A stretch of DNA of 64,000 bases from Hyphomonadaceae bacterium BL14. GTDB lineage: Bacteria > Pseudomonadota > Alphaproteobacteria > Caulobacterales > Maricaulaceae. Below are positions 46,964-55,182 of the stretch, one piece after another. The notes beneath the pieces were generated by a model. The model saw only the letters and a list, made by a program, of their open reading frames with translations. It was not told the DNA's origin and did not search any database. The DNA is taken from the NCBI GenBank assembly GCA_027627705.1, contig CP091242.1:732076-796075 (forward strand). Direction: 5' to 3'. Both the position numbers and the translations under genes were made by a program. Position 1 is the stretch's first letter. Every line of letters starts with the position of its first letter.

Positions 46964-46992
46964 TTGGATACCGGAATCACCTTAGCTAGAAT
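46964..46992 (+). promoter_or_regulatory. Sigma-70-type promoter for the TonB-like gene
   Basis: TTGGAT (46964-46969), 17-nt spacer and TAGAAT (46987-46992). The gene's ATG follows only 8 nt after the -10 box, so transcription would begin at or within a base or two of the start codon, giving a leaderless mRNA. No Shine-Dalgarno is visible upstream of the ATG, which agrees. Confidence 0.6.
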
Positions 46993-47000
46993 GGCGGACC

Positions 47001-48035
47001 ATGGTCTCGCTGGAACCTCTTTCCCGCGGCGAGATAACGCCGCTTGGGCCACCGTTCTCGCAGCCGATGCGGCTTGGGCGGGGCTGGCTGGTGGCTGTGC
47101 TGCTGGCTGTGTTGATCCACATTGTCGTGGCCCTGGCGCTCGTTCTGATCCGGCCAGAGCCCATGCCCCGGATCGAGCCTGCGCCCGTGACGGTCATGGT
47201 CCATGTCGAAGCGCCCGCCGCCGAGCCTGTGGAGCCGGTTCAGGTCGTGGAGCCTGTGCCCCTGGTCGAGCCTGAACCGGTGCCGCCCCAAGTCCGTGTC
47301 GAGCCGGAGCCTGTCGCCGTCCTGGCGCCGCGCGAAACGCCTGTTCGCGAGCCCGCCGCCGAGGCGGCTGGCGAACCCACCGATCCAGCATCGCCGTCCG
47401 TTTCGGGCTCATTCAACATCCTGACGGCCGAAGGCGGCCGCACGGATCTGGGATTGGTGACGCCGCAAGACGGCAATGCCTTGCGTGGCCTGTTCTGCGC
47501 CACAGGGTCACGCGACCTGCGGGTGGCGGCCGGATGCGACATGCTGGGCGAGGGGGCGCAAGGCATCACAGGCTATGGCGACAACCTGCCGCCCGACCAG
47601 CTGCCCCGGGGCTTCTGGCTGCGGGAGGAGGGTCCGGGATCGCCTCAATTTACCGTCAATGCCGCCGGCCTCGCGCGTCCTGGCCAGATTTTCAGCCAGC
47701 ATTCCCATTTCGTGCGCGGCGCCCACACGGCGTTCGGACAGCTCCCGGTTCCCGAAAAAGCCCGCGATCCCGGCTTCGGGGATTTGGCATCGCACGAGGC
47801 CGGGGGTGTGGGCCGTGGCTGGTTTTCGGACAGGTCCGGGCGCAAGGCGCGCGCGCTCAAATATGCGCATAAGATATATTATGAGAAATATTGGATGGGT
47901 CAAAAGGCGTGGGAACGGGTTTGGGCTCGATTGCCTGCCGCTGCGGCCCGCCAGCGCACTCAGGCCGGGCTGACATGGCTCAGGCGGCCATCGTCCAGAA
48001 TGATCTCCATGCCATCGAAGGCTGGCCGGACATGA
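47001..48035 (+). CDS. TonB-like N-terminal anchor protein of unknown function
   Basis: 344 aa. A cytoplasmic stub and one membrane helix (GWLVAVLLAVLIHIVVALALV, about residues 28-48) are followed by a TonB-like Pro/Glu/Val-rich region (55-125). After that comes a domain of about 170 residues with two cysteines (LFCATGSRDLRVAAGCDML) that is not the TonB C-terminal domain and that I do not recognise. The C-terminus overlaps the convergent hydrolase gene by 76 bp, so the true tail may be shorter. Divergent from mazG. It may transmit force or bridge the periplasm, but this is speculation. Confidence 0.7.
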   Translation: MVSLEPLSRGEITPLGPPFSQPMRLGRGWLVAVLLAVLIHIVVALALVLIRPEPMPRIEPAPVTVMVHVEAPAAEPVEPVQVVEPVPLVEPEPVPPQVRVEPEPVAVLAPRETPVREPAAEAAGEPTDPASPSVSGSFNILTAEGGRTDLGLVTPQDGNALRGLFCATGSRDLRVAAGCDMLGEGAQGITGYGDNLPPDQLPRGFWLREEGPGSPQFTVNAAGLARPGQIFSQHSHFVRGAHTAFGQLPVPEKARDPGFGDLASHEAGGVGRGWFSDRSGRKARALKYAHKIYYEKYWMGQKAWERVWARLPAAAARQRTQAGLTWLRRPSSRMISMPSKAGRT

Positions 48036-48811
48036 ACTGGCAGCCGCCCGCGCAGCGCCTGATAATCGAGATCGATATGGAGATTGGTGAGCACGCCAAG
48101 CTCCGGCCGGACGGTCTCCAGCCAGTCCAGCGACAGCGCCAGATGCGCGTGGCTGGGATGAGGTTTCTCGCGCAGCGCATCCACAATCCATACGGTGCTG
48201 TCTGACAGAGATTCAAACGCGGCGGCGTCCAGACCGCTGACATCGGGCGTGTAGGCAAAGCCCCCGGCCCTGACGCCGCTGCATGGCGATGATCCGTGCG
48301 CCACATCGAACAGGGACAGCGCGATAGTGCCCCCATCGCCCGTGATGGAGAAAGCCTCGCCGGCGGCCGCGTCACGGGCTGTCATCAGGGGCGGATAGGA
48401 TGAGCCTTCAGGGGTTTGGAAGATATAGTCAAAGCGCGTTGTGATCTCGCGCCGGGTGGCCGGGCTCATCCAGGCTGGCAGTTTTGCGCCGCGCCGGTAG
48501 ACGATGGCGCGCACATCATCAATGCCATGGGCCTGGTCGGCATGGGCGTGGGTGAACACGACGGCGTCCAGGTCGCCGACGCGCGCTGCCAGCAGCTGGG
48601 CGCGCAGATCGGGCGATGTGTCGATGAGCACGCGCGTAACCTGGCCGGAGACCAATTCTTCAATGGAATGAGCCGCTTCCAGCAACAAGCTGCAGCGCAG
48701 GCGCTGGTTTTTCGGCTCCGCCGGATCGCAATCACCCCAGTCGCCATCCACGCGCGGCACGCCGCCCGACGAGCCGCAGCCGAGAATGCGTGCGCGCAAC
48801 ACCCCTGCCAT
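47960..48811 (-). CDS. MBL-fold metallohydrolase (PhnP/YcbX-like)
   Basis: 283 aa. Metal-binding motif FTHAHADQAHGIDD (HxHxDH), N-terminal LGCGSSGGVPRVDGDWGDC, and further ligands in DVAHGSSP and HPSHAHLALSLDW; a TNLHIDLDY motif is near the end. This is the PhnP-type hydrolase that follows tatD in many alphaproteobacteria; phosphodiester substrate likely. Its ATG shares one base with the tatD stop (TGATG), so it is coupled. Confidence 0.9.
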   Translation of the reverse strand: MAGVLRARILGCGSSGGVPRVDGDWGDCDPAEPKNQRLRCSLLLEAAHSIEELVSGQVTRVLIDTSPDLRAQLLAARVGDLDAVVFTHAHADQAHGIDDVRAIVYRRGAKLPAWMSPATRREITTRFDYIFQTPEGSSYPPLMTARDAAAGEAFSITGDGGTIALSLFDVAHGSSPCSGVRAGGFAYTPDVSGLDAAAFESLSDSTVWIVDALREKPHPSHAHLALSLDWLETVRPELGVLTNLHIDLDYQALRGRLPVHVRPAFDGMEIILDDGRLSHVSPA

Positions 48812-49593
48812 CAGGCCACGCGGATCCGGTCAAACAGCGCCAGGGCATTGCGCGTGGTGCGCTCAGCCGTTTCCTGCGCGCTCCATCCGTAGAGCGCGCC
48901 CAGCGCGTCGGCGACATGGGGCAGGAAGGCCGGCTCATTGCGCTGGCCGCGCTTGGGAACCGGCGACAGATAGGGGCAATCGGTCTCGATGATCACCCGG
49001 TCGTGCGGCACCACGTCGCGAAACACGGCCCGCACATCGTCAGCCTTCTTGAAGCTGATAATGCCCGAGGCGGAGAACCAGACGCCCAGCGCGGCCGCGC
49101 GCCGGGCCAGTTCCTCGCCGCCCGTGTAGCAATGAAGGAGAGCGCGGAACGCCCCCTGCTCCATCTCTGCCTCCAGAAGATCGGCCATCTGCGTATCGGC
49201 CTCGCGGCAATGCAGGATGAGGGGCAGGCCCGTGATCCGCGCCGCCTCGATATGGGCGCGCAGGCTGGCGTACTGATCGTCGGCGGGCGAATAATTGTAA
49301 TGGAAGTCGAGCCCGGTCTCGCCAATGGCCACGACCTTGGGATGGCGCGCAATGTTCGCCAGCTCGGCAGCCGTGATATCGGGCCGGTCCTTGGCGTGAT
49401 GGGGGTGCGCGCCGATCGTGCACCACACATCATTATGCGCATCAGCAATAGCCGACACAGCCTTGAAATCACTCAGCTTGCAGCAGATCGCAATCATCGG
49501 CGACACGCCCGCCGTCCGCGCGCGGTCGAGCACCGCGTCCAGATCGCCGGCATAGTCCGGCCCGTGCAGGTTTACGTGTGTATCGATGAGCAT
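48811..49593 (-). CDS. tatD: TatD-family metal-dependent hydrolase
   Basis: 260 aa TIM-barrel hydrolase, probably a DNase/quality-control nuclease. Motifs: IDTHVNLHGPDYAGDLDAV (HxN in place of the usual HxH), GETGLDFHY, LPLILHCREADTQMADLL, HCYTGG, and ETDCPYLSPVPKRGQRNEP. The Asn variant of the first metal motif is seen in this branch. Sits between holB (7 bp) and the MBL hydrolase; metG, normally between holB and tatD, is absent. Confidence 0.92.
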   Translation of the reverse strand: MLIDTHVNLHGPDYAGDLDAVLDRARTAGVSPMIAICCKLSDFKAVSAIADAHNDVWCTIGAHPHHAKDRPDITAAELANIARHPKVVAIGETGLDFHYNYSPADDQYASLRAHIEAARITGLPLILHCREADTQMADLLEAEMEQGAFRALLHCYTGGEELARRAAALGVWFSASGIISFKKADDVRAVFRDVVPHDRVIIETDCPYLSPVPKRGQRNEPAFLPHVADALGALYGWSAQETAERTTRNALALFDRIRVA

Positions 49594-49600
49594 GGTGTGG

Positions 49601-50629
49601 TTATCCGCTGGCGGCCGCGGTGCGGACGAGGCTCAGGGCGTAGTGAATGGACTGGCGCGGGTCGAGATAGAGCGTTTCGGTATCGCTGGCCAGACGGGTG
49701 AGTTGATCGCCCGCCTCGATCCAGGCATCGGCACCGCCCGGCCCCGCCAGCGCCGCGCGGCGCGCCCGGTCGCGCACATAGACGATCAGAAAATCCATGA
49801 GCGTGCGCCGGACCGCCTCGCCGTCCTTGCGTGCGGCGCTGTCGGCCAGCTTGCGCGCGGCGGCCGGATCAATCTCGGGCAGCTGGCCCAGCGCTTTGTC
49901 GATGACCTCTTTCAGCGCGGCTGCGCCCGACGCGGCCAGCGCCAGCGCCCGGCCCGGCGCGCCATTGGCCAGCGCCGCCGCGCGCGCCGCGTCCACCGGG
50001 TCTATGCCATGAACATCGGCCAGCCAGCGCGTGGTGGCGTCCACCGGCGGCGGGCGCAGGGCCAGGGTCCGGCAGCGTGAGCGGATGGTGGGCAAGAGCC
50101 GGCCCGGCGCATTGACGATCAGCAGCAGAAGGCCCCGGCGCGGCGGCTCCTCCAGCGTCTTGAGCAGGGCATTGGCCGAGTTGGTGTTGAGCTCGTCGGC
50201 ACTGTCGATGAGGCAGACCCGCCAGCCGCCCTCGCCTGCGCTCTTGGAGAAGAAGTCCGGCGCACGCCTTGTTTCTTCAACCGGAATCTCCGCTTTCAGC
50301 TTGCCGGTCTTGTCATTGTAGGGTCGGCGGATCAGCAAGAGATCGGAGCTCGACAGCGCCTCGATCCGGCGGCAGACGGGATCAGCCGGGTCGGCGGACA
50401 GCGGCGCCGGTCCCGAAGCGGGTGCGCCCAGCATGCGCCGCGCCAGACGCCAGGCCAGCGTCGCCTTGCCAACGCCCTTGGGCCCCGTAATCATCCAGGC
50501 GTGATGCATGCGCCCGCGCGCCAGCGCATCCTCCATGGCCGCCGCTGCGGCGTCCTGGCCGAACAGGTCATAGACCGTGCGCGGATGGGGCAGCTCGCCT
50601 TCGCGATCGGCTTCCGGCGTATCGCTCAT
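49601..50629 (-). CDS. holB: DNA polymerase III delta-prime subunit
   Basis: 342 aa clamp-loader subunit. AAA+ domain with WMITGPKGVGKATLAWRLA (degenerate P-loop, normal for delta-prime), CLIDSADELNTNSANALLKTLEEPP (the SRC-type LLL/NANALLKTLEEP motif), LLLIVNAPGRLLPTIRSRC. The C-terminal collar domain follows. Coupled to tmk by a 4-bp overlap. Confidence 0.93.
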   Translation of the reverse strand: MSDTPEADREGELPHPRTVYDLFGQDAAAAAMEDALARGRMHHAWMITGPKGVGKATLAWRLARRMLGAPASGPAPLSADPADPVCRRIEALSSSDLLLIRRPYNDKTGKLKAEIPVEETRRAPDFFSKSAGEGGWRVCLIDSADELNTNSANALLKTLEEPPRRGLLLLIVNAPGRLLPTIRSRCRTLALRPPPVDATTRWLADVHGIDPVDAARAAALANGAPGRALALAASGAAALKEVIDKALGQLPEIDPAAARKLADSAARKDGEAVRRTLMDFLIVYVRDRARRAALAGPGGADAWIEAGDQLTRLASDTETLYLDPRQSIHYALSLVRTAAASG

Positions 50630-51258
50630 GGCAGGCCGAGCCGGCCGGCAAGGACCGACAGCGCGGCACCCGCGAGGGCCCGCGGAGGAAGGCTGGCGTC
50701 CAGCACCGCGCAGCGTTCCGGCTCTGCGGCGGCGATGGCCAGAAACGCCGCGCGCAGGCGGGCGTGAAAGTCTGCGGATTTGGCTTCAAACCGCGTCACC
50801 GCTTCGCCGCGGGCTGCCGCGCGCGCCAACCCGGCCTCAGGCGCCAGGTCGGCGATGAGGGTCAGGTCGGGCTTGAAATGGCCCAGTGCCGCCGTCTCGA
50901 CGGCGTCGATGAGGGCCGCGTCCAGCCCCCCCGCCGCGCCCTGATAGGCGCGGGTGGAATCAGAAAACCGGTCACAGATCACCCAGGCGCCGCGTGCCAG
51001 AGCCGGCGCGATCAGGCGGCGCACATGATCCTCGCGCGCAGCGTATAAAAGCAGGGTTTCGCCCACCGGCGACCAGCGGCCGGGATCGCCCTCGACCAGC
51101 AGGGTGCGCAGCGCCTCGGCATTGGGTGTGCCGCCGGGCTCGCGGGTCAGCACGATCTCCAGCCCGCGTGCGGTCAGCGCTTCGCCCAGGGCGCGCGCCA
51201 GCGTGGTCTTGCCCGCGCCCTCGCCGCCTTCCAGCGTGATGAAATATCCCCGGCCCAC
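50626..51258 (-). CDS. tmk: Thymidylate kinase
   Basis: 210 aa. P-loop EGGEGAGKTTLARALG, DR(F/Y) motif CDRFSDSTRAYQGAAGG, and REPGGTPNAEALR. Phosphorylates dTMP to dTDP. It lies 5 bp after the D-alanyl-D-alanine carboxypeptidase gene and overlaps holB. The order dac-tmk-holB-tatD-MBL is common in the class. Confidence 0.96.
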   Translation of the reverse strand: MGRGYFITLEGGEGAGKTTLARALGEALTARGLEIVLTREPGGTPNAEALRTLLVEGDPGRWSPVGETLLLYAAREDHVRRLIAPALARGAWVICDRFSDSTRAYQGAAGGLDAALIDAVETAALGHFKPDLTLIADLAPEAGLARAAARGEAVTRFEAKSADFHARLRAAFLAIAAAEPERCAVLDASLPPRALAGAALSVLAGRLGLP

Positions 51259-51263
51259 GCGGG

Positions 51264-52424
51264 TCAGCCGCCCCGGATGATGCGCACCAGCCCGTCTCCG
51301 GCCCGGCCGAACATTCCCTTGCGCGGCACATCGGCACCGGCTTCCAGCGGAACGGAGAACACACGCCCGTCGGGCGTGGTGACTTCCAGCTGCGCCACCA
51401 CGTCGCCTACAGCGACCGGCGCGCGCAGCGGGCCCTGATACACGATCTCGGCGCGCACACCAGCCCGGTCGCGCCGGTGCACGCCGAAGCTCAGGCCTTG
51501 CGTGGCGCGCAAAGCCACATCCGGGGCGCGGCCCAGATAGACATCGGCGCGGCCGGTCTCGGTGCCCGCTTCGACCAGATTGAGCAGCTCGAACTCGGTG
51601 AAGGCGGCGCGCATCAGGCGCTCGGCCTCGTCGGCGCGGGCGCGTTCGGTCTCCATGCCGTTGAACACGATGATGCGGCGCTGGCCGTCGCGCACGGCCG
51701 ACGCGGTCAGGCCGTATCCCGCTTCGCTGGTGCGCCCGGTCTTCAGCCCGTCCGCGCCTTGCATGGAGCCGATCAGCGGATTGCGGTTGAACTGGCGGAT
51801 GCCATTATAGGTGAACACCGGCTGGGCGTAGAATTCGTAATATTGCGGATAGTCGCGGATGATGATCTGCGCCAGGCGCGCCAGATCCAGCGCCGAAATG
51901 CGGTGCTCGGGATGCGGCCAGCCGGTGGAGTTGGCGAAGTTGGCGCTGTCCAGGCCCAGCTCCCTCGCCCGCTCGGTCATCATCAGGGCGAAATTCTCTT
52001 CGGTGCCGCCCAGCGCCTCGGCCACCACGATGCAGGCGTCATTACCCGACTGGACGATGATGCCCTGCAGTAGATCGCGCACGCTGGCGCGCGAGTTCAG
52101 CTCGAGGAACATGGTGGACGAGCCCGACGCGGCACCGCCCCGGCGCCAAGCGGTTTCACTCACCGGCAATTCGTCATCCATTGTCAGCCGCCCGTCCTCG
52201 AGCGCCTCGAACACCATCAGCGCCGTCATTAGCTTCGACATGGACGCCGGCGGCATGGGGATATCGCCATTCTTGGAGAACAGCACCGCGCCGGTATCGT
52301 AATCAAGGATCACCGCATGGCTGGCGCGCGTGTCGAAGGCGCTGTTCTGCGCCAGGGCAGGCGCGGCCGCAAAGCTCGCGAATGCGGCGATGAGACAAGC
52401 AAATTTCACGAGTGTTGCGGGCAT
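51264..52424 (-). CDS. dacC: Serine D-alanyl-D-alanine carboxypeptidase (PBP5/6-like)
   Basis: 386 aa, periplasmic, with signal peptide (residues 1-25, ending PALAQ). Penicillin-binding motifs: SxxK in PPASMSKLMTALM, SxN in IIVQSGNDACIV, KTG in GLKTGRTSEAGYG. A PBP5-like C-terminal domain follows. The C-terminus lacks an obvious long amphipathic anchor. It trims the terminal D-Ala of pentapeptides and heads the tmk-holB operon. The paralogue letter is uncertain. Confidence 0.93.
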   Translation of the reverse strand: MPATLVKFACLIAAFASFAAAPALAQNSAFDTRASHAVILDYDTGAVLFSKNGDIPMPPASMSKLMTALMVFEALEDGRLTMDDELPVSETAWRRGGAASGSSTMFLELNSRASVRDLLQGIIVQSGNDACIVVAEALGGTEENFALMMTERARELGLDSANFANSTGWPHPEHRISALDLARLAQIIIRDYPQYYEFYAQPVFTYNGIRQFNRNPLIGSMQGADGLKTGRTSEAGYGLTASAVRDGQRRIIVFNGMETERARADEAERLMRAAFTEFELLNLVEAGTETGRADVYLGRAPDVALRATQGLSFGVHRRDRAGVRAEIVYQGPLRAPVAVGDVVAQLEVTTPDGRVFSVPLEAGADVPRKGMFGRAGDGLVRIIRGG

Positions 52425-52512
52425 GGCGCGGTGCGTCTCCGGCGGCTGGAACGAAGCATCAGGCAGACTAACCCCGCCCGCCCCGCGCCGAAAGGCTGTG
52501 CGCCAGCTTGGA

Positions 52513-53082
52513 CTACTGCCGGCTGGCGTGCCGGGTGATCCCGGGGCCGCGCACGATGTGCGACACCGCCGCGCGATCCTGCGGGTCAGCGGGGCCGAGG
52601 GCCTCCACCCTCACTTCGGTGACGCCCAGATCGATCATGCCGATGGCCTCGGCAGCGGCCCGGCTGAGATCAATCACCCGCCCCGCGATGAACGGCCCGC
52701 GATCATTGATGCGCACGATGACGCTGTCGCCGGTATCAAGGCGCGTGACCCGCGCCAGAGACGGCAGGGGCATGGTCGGGTGCGCGGCGGTCAGCGCGTG
52801 CTGATCAAAAATCTCGCCGCTGGCCGTCTGGCGGCCATGGAACGGGTCGCCATACCAGGACGCCACCCCCTCCTCTGCCCCGCGCACAGGCAGGCGCTCA
52901 CCGGCGATGTCGACGAGGGGAACATCCGGCGGCGGGGCCCATGAGCTACCCGATGACGCGGGCGCGGACAGTGCCGTACCTGCGCGGACGGCGGCTTCGT
53001 TTTGCGGCGACACGCAGGCCTGAAGCACCGCAAGGGCGGCCACAAGCACAGGGATCACGGCGTGTCTGGATCGCAAAGGCAA
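52513..53082 (-). CDS. rlpA: RlpA-like lytic transglycosylase lipoprotein
   Basis: 189 aa. Lipobox VLQAC near residue 18 after a hydrophobic stretch; the double-psi barrel is [21 protein letters not shown], then [40 protein letters not shown]. The Asp/His residues of RlpA lytic transglycosylase are present. No ATG gives a signal peptide; TTG at 53082 (GGGAG 10 nt upstream) fits best, with GTG 53136 the alternative. The open frame continues through the tRNA, which cannot be coding. Monocistronic after tRNA-Ser divergently. Confidence 0.85.
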   Translation of the reverse strand: MPLRSRHAVIPVLVAALAVLQACVSPQNEAAVRAGTALSAPASSGSSWAPPPDVPLVDIAGERLPVRGAEEGVASWYGDPFHGRQTASGEIFDQHALTAAHPTMPLPSLARVTRLDTGDSVIVRINDRGPFIAGRVIDLSRAAAEAIGMIDLGVTEVRVEALGPADPQDRAAVSHIVRGPGITRHASRQ

Positions 53083-53193
53083 GGGCGAACGGCTCCCGCT
53101 GGCGGACAGGCGCGATACCCTAGCCGCTGCGCACACCGGCGCAAGCCCATCGATCTTGCGCACCCCCCGCCCCGCCGCTAAACCGGACGCGCC

Positions 53194-53546
<353 letters not shown>

Positions 53547-53575
53547 TTGAAAAAACACCACAGTGGTGCTATCAA
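53547..53575 (+). promoter_or_regulatory. mqsRA promoter with overlapping palindromic operator
   Basis: TTGAAA (53547-53552), 17-nt spacer and TATCAA (53570-53575). A perfect inverted repeat CACCAC-A-GTGGTG (53556-53568) fills most of the spacer, a natural place for MqsA/MqsRA autorepression. The -10 ends 5 nt before the mqsR ATG, implying a leaderless transcript. Confidence 0.6.
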
Positions 53576-53580
53576 GGCCT

Positions 53581-53898
53581 ATGCCTGAGAAGCGAAAGCC
53601 GACCTATGACATTGAAGCGGTCAAAGCGATTTTCTCGGCGGTCGAGAAGCTCAATGTAACAGGGTCCGCTCTGAGAGGGGCTGCCTCGCTTGGCTTTGGC
53701 CGAAGCGAGATCATTGCAGCCATACAGACAATCGAGCGACGCCATTTTTATAAGTCCATGACGTCCTTTTCTGATCATCGGGTCTGGCAGGACGTCTACC
53801 ACGTCCCTTCGGAGCAGGGGGTTTTGTATGTCAAATTCACGGCCGATGCCGTGACCGAGTTTTTGCTTCTGTCGTTCAAGGAGAAAGACAATGACTAG
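53581..53898 (+). CDS. mqsR: MqsR-type mRNA interferase toxin
   Basis: 105 aa. Shares the RelE-fold MqsR pattern: an N-terminal helical part (YDIEAVKAIF) and the hallmark FYKSMTSFSDHRVWQDVYHV, then YVKF and LLLSFKEKD. MqsR cleaves mRNA at GC-containing sites (known for E. coli). ATG 53581 is preferred over upstream GTG 53563, which lies inside the operator. Overlaps mqsA by 8 bp; toxin-first order is characteristic of mqsRA. Confidence 0.92.
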   Translation: MPEKRKPTYDIEAVKAIFSAVEKLNVTGSALRGAASLGFGRSEIIAAIQTIERRHFYKSMTSFSDHRVWQDVYHVPSEQGVLYVKFTADAVTEFLLLSFKEKDND

Positions 53899-54313
53899 CC
53901 CCACTTGCCCGCAGACGGGCCAGCCGATGTTCCGTGACGTTCGTCCGATGACCATCGCCTACAAGGGACACGAAGCCACCTTAGACATGCCCGGCTGGTA
54001 TTGCGATGTGAGCGACGAGAGCATTCACACCGGCGAAGACATGAAGATGTCGGATCGGGCCCTGAACCGGCTTAAGGCGCAAGTCGAGGGCCTGCTTGCG
54101 CCAGAGGCGGTGCGACGCATCAGGAAGCGTCTGGATCTCACCCAAAAGGAGGCTGGCCACCTGATCGGTGGCGGGCCAAATGCCTTTCAGAAATACGAGA
54201 GCGGAGACGTGGTTGTCAGCCATGGGGTGATGAGCGCCCTGCTGCTGCTCGACAGGGATCCATCCGGGCTCTCTGTCCTAAAGCAGCGGGCGCACCGGAA
54301 GGAAACTGCATAA
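53891..54313 (+). CDS. mqsA: MqsA-type antitoxin with HTH_XRE domain
   Basis: 140 aa. N-terminal toxin-binding part (CPQTGQPMFRDVRPMTIAYK, MPGWYCDVSDESIHTGED) and C-terminal helix-turn-helix (IRKRLDLTQKEAGHLIGGG, FQKYESGD), matching MqsA. The zinc-site pairs are altered: CPQT and CDVS replace the two CxxC pairs of E. coli MqsA, so only two of four cysteines remain. Neutralises MqsR and should bind the palindrome at 53556-53568. Overlaps mqsR by 8 bp. Confidence 0.92.
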   Translation: MTSPTCPQTGQPMFRDVRPMTIAYKGHEATLDMPGWYCDVSDESIHTGEDMKMSDRALNRLKAQVEGLLAPEAVRRIRKRLDLTQKEAGHLIGGGPNAFQKYESGDVVVSHGVMSALLLLDRDPSGLSVLKQRAHRKETA

Positions 54314-54439
54314 GATCCTGTTGTAATTGATTATCCTCGATCGCTGACCAAAACCTTTTGCAGACTCGCTGTCCGCCTGGACGCCCTTTGGCGAGAGAGT
54401 TCGTTTGCAAGATTTCTCTCCGCAATAGGCTCCTATGGT

Positions 54440-54453
54440 CTTATCCGGATAAG
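54440..54453. promoter_or_regulatory. 14-bp perfect palindrome upstream of the pyrophosphatase gene
   Basis: CTTATCCGGATAAG, 46 bp before the ppa start in a 185-bp AT-richer gap. It could be a dimeric regulator site for ppa or a remnant of the accessory patch. No matching copy was noticed elsewhere in the window. Confidence 0.4.
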
Positions 54454-54498
54454 AAATGCGACTGCGTTTTTTGCAGGCACGCCTCATGGAACCCCCTG

Positions 54499-55119
54499 AT
54501 GATCCGCACCCTCACCGCCGCCGCCCTCGCCTTCACCGCCCTCCTCGCGGCCCCGGCGCTGGCGCAGGCCCAGTTCACTCACCCCTTCGGCTTCCCCCAG
54601 CCGTCTGAGGGCGAGGAGTTTTTCGTGGTGATCGAAATCCCGGCCGGGTCAGCGACCAAGTATGAGATCGACGCCGAGACCGGGCTTGTGTTCGTGGACC
54701 GGTTTTTGTCGATGCCGGTGGTGTATCCGGCCAATTACGGGTCGATCCCGTCCTCCATGGGCGAGGACGGCGATCCGCTGGATGCGCTGGTGCTGACGCG
54801 CGAGCCGATTGTGCCCGGCGCGCTGATCCGGGTGCGGGCGATTGGCGCGCTGATCATGCTGGATGATGGCGAGGTGGACGACAAGATCATCGCCGTGCCG
54901 GCGTCCGATATCGACCCGGCCTATGACGCGATCCGGTCCATCGAGGATCTGCCCGCCCTGGAGCGCCGCCGGATCGAGGCGTTTTTCCGGGTCTACAAGC
55001 AACTGCCCGATCCGGCCGATGCCGAGGGCGTGGAGCTGGGCGGTTATCGCAGTGCGGATGACGCAGCGGCGCAGGTGCGCGCCGCGATCAACGCGTCCCG
55101 GGAGGCGCAGGCGCAGTAG
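54499..55119 (+). CDS. ppa: Inorganic pyrophosphatase (family I) with a signal peptide
   Basis: 206 aa. Residues 1-24 form a clear Sec signal (LTAAALAFTALLAAPALAQA). The mature part is a complete family I enzyme: VVIEIPAGSATKYEID, FVDRFLSMPVVYPANYGSIP, EDGDPLDALVLT (metal Asp cluster), DDGEVDDKIIAVP, and FFRVYKQLP. All usual active-site acids and lysines seem present. Family I enzymes are normally cytosolic, so periplasmic location is unusual. Start ATG 54499; longer frame begins in the non-conserved gap. Confidence 0.9.
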   Translation: MIRTLTAAALAFTALLAAPALAQAQFTHPFGFPQPSEGEEFFVVIEIPAGSATKYEIDAETGLVFVDRFLSMPVVYPANYGSIPSSMGEDGDPLDALVLTREPIVPGALIRVRAIGALIMLDDGEVDDKIIAVPASDIDPAYDAIRSIEDLPALERRRIEAFFRVYKQLPDPADAEGVELGGYRSADDAAAQVRAAINASREAQAQ

Positions 55120-55146
55120 AGAATTCCGTGCGCCTTCAGCGGCGCT

Positions 55147-55166
55147 GGACGGACAGCGCGCCGTCC
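55147..55166. terminator. Small hairpin between convergent ppa and pyrC
   Basis: Six-base arms GGACGG (55147-55152) and CCGTCC (55161-55166) with an 8-nt loop in the 63-bp convergent spacer; TCCTTTACT follows on the + strand. Weak but well placed as a terminator. Confidence 0.35.
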
Positions 55167-55182
55167 GGCCCGGCGGGGTCCT

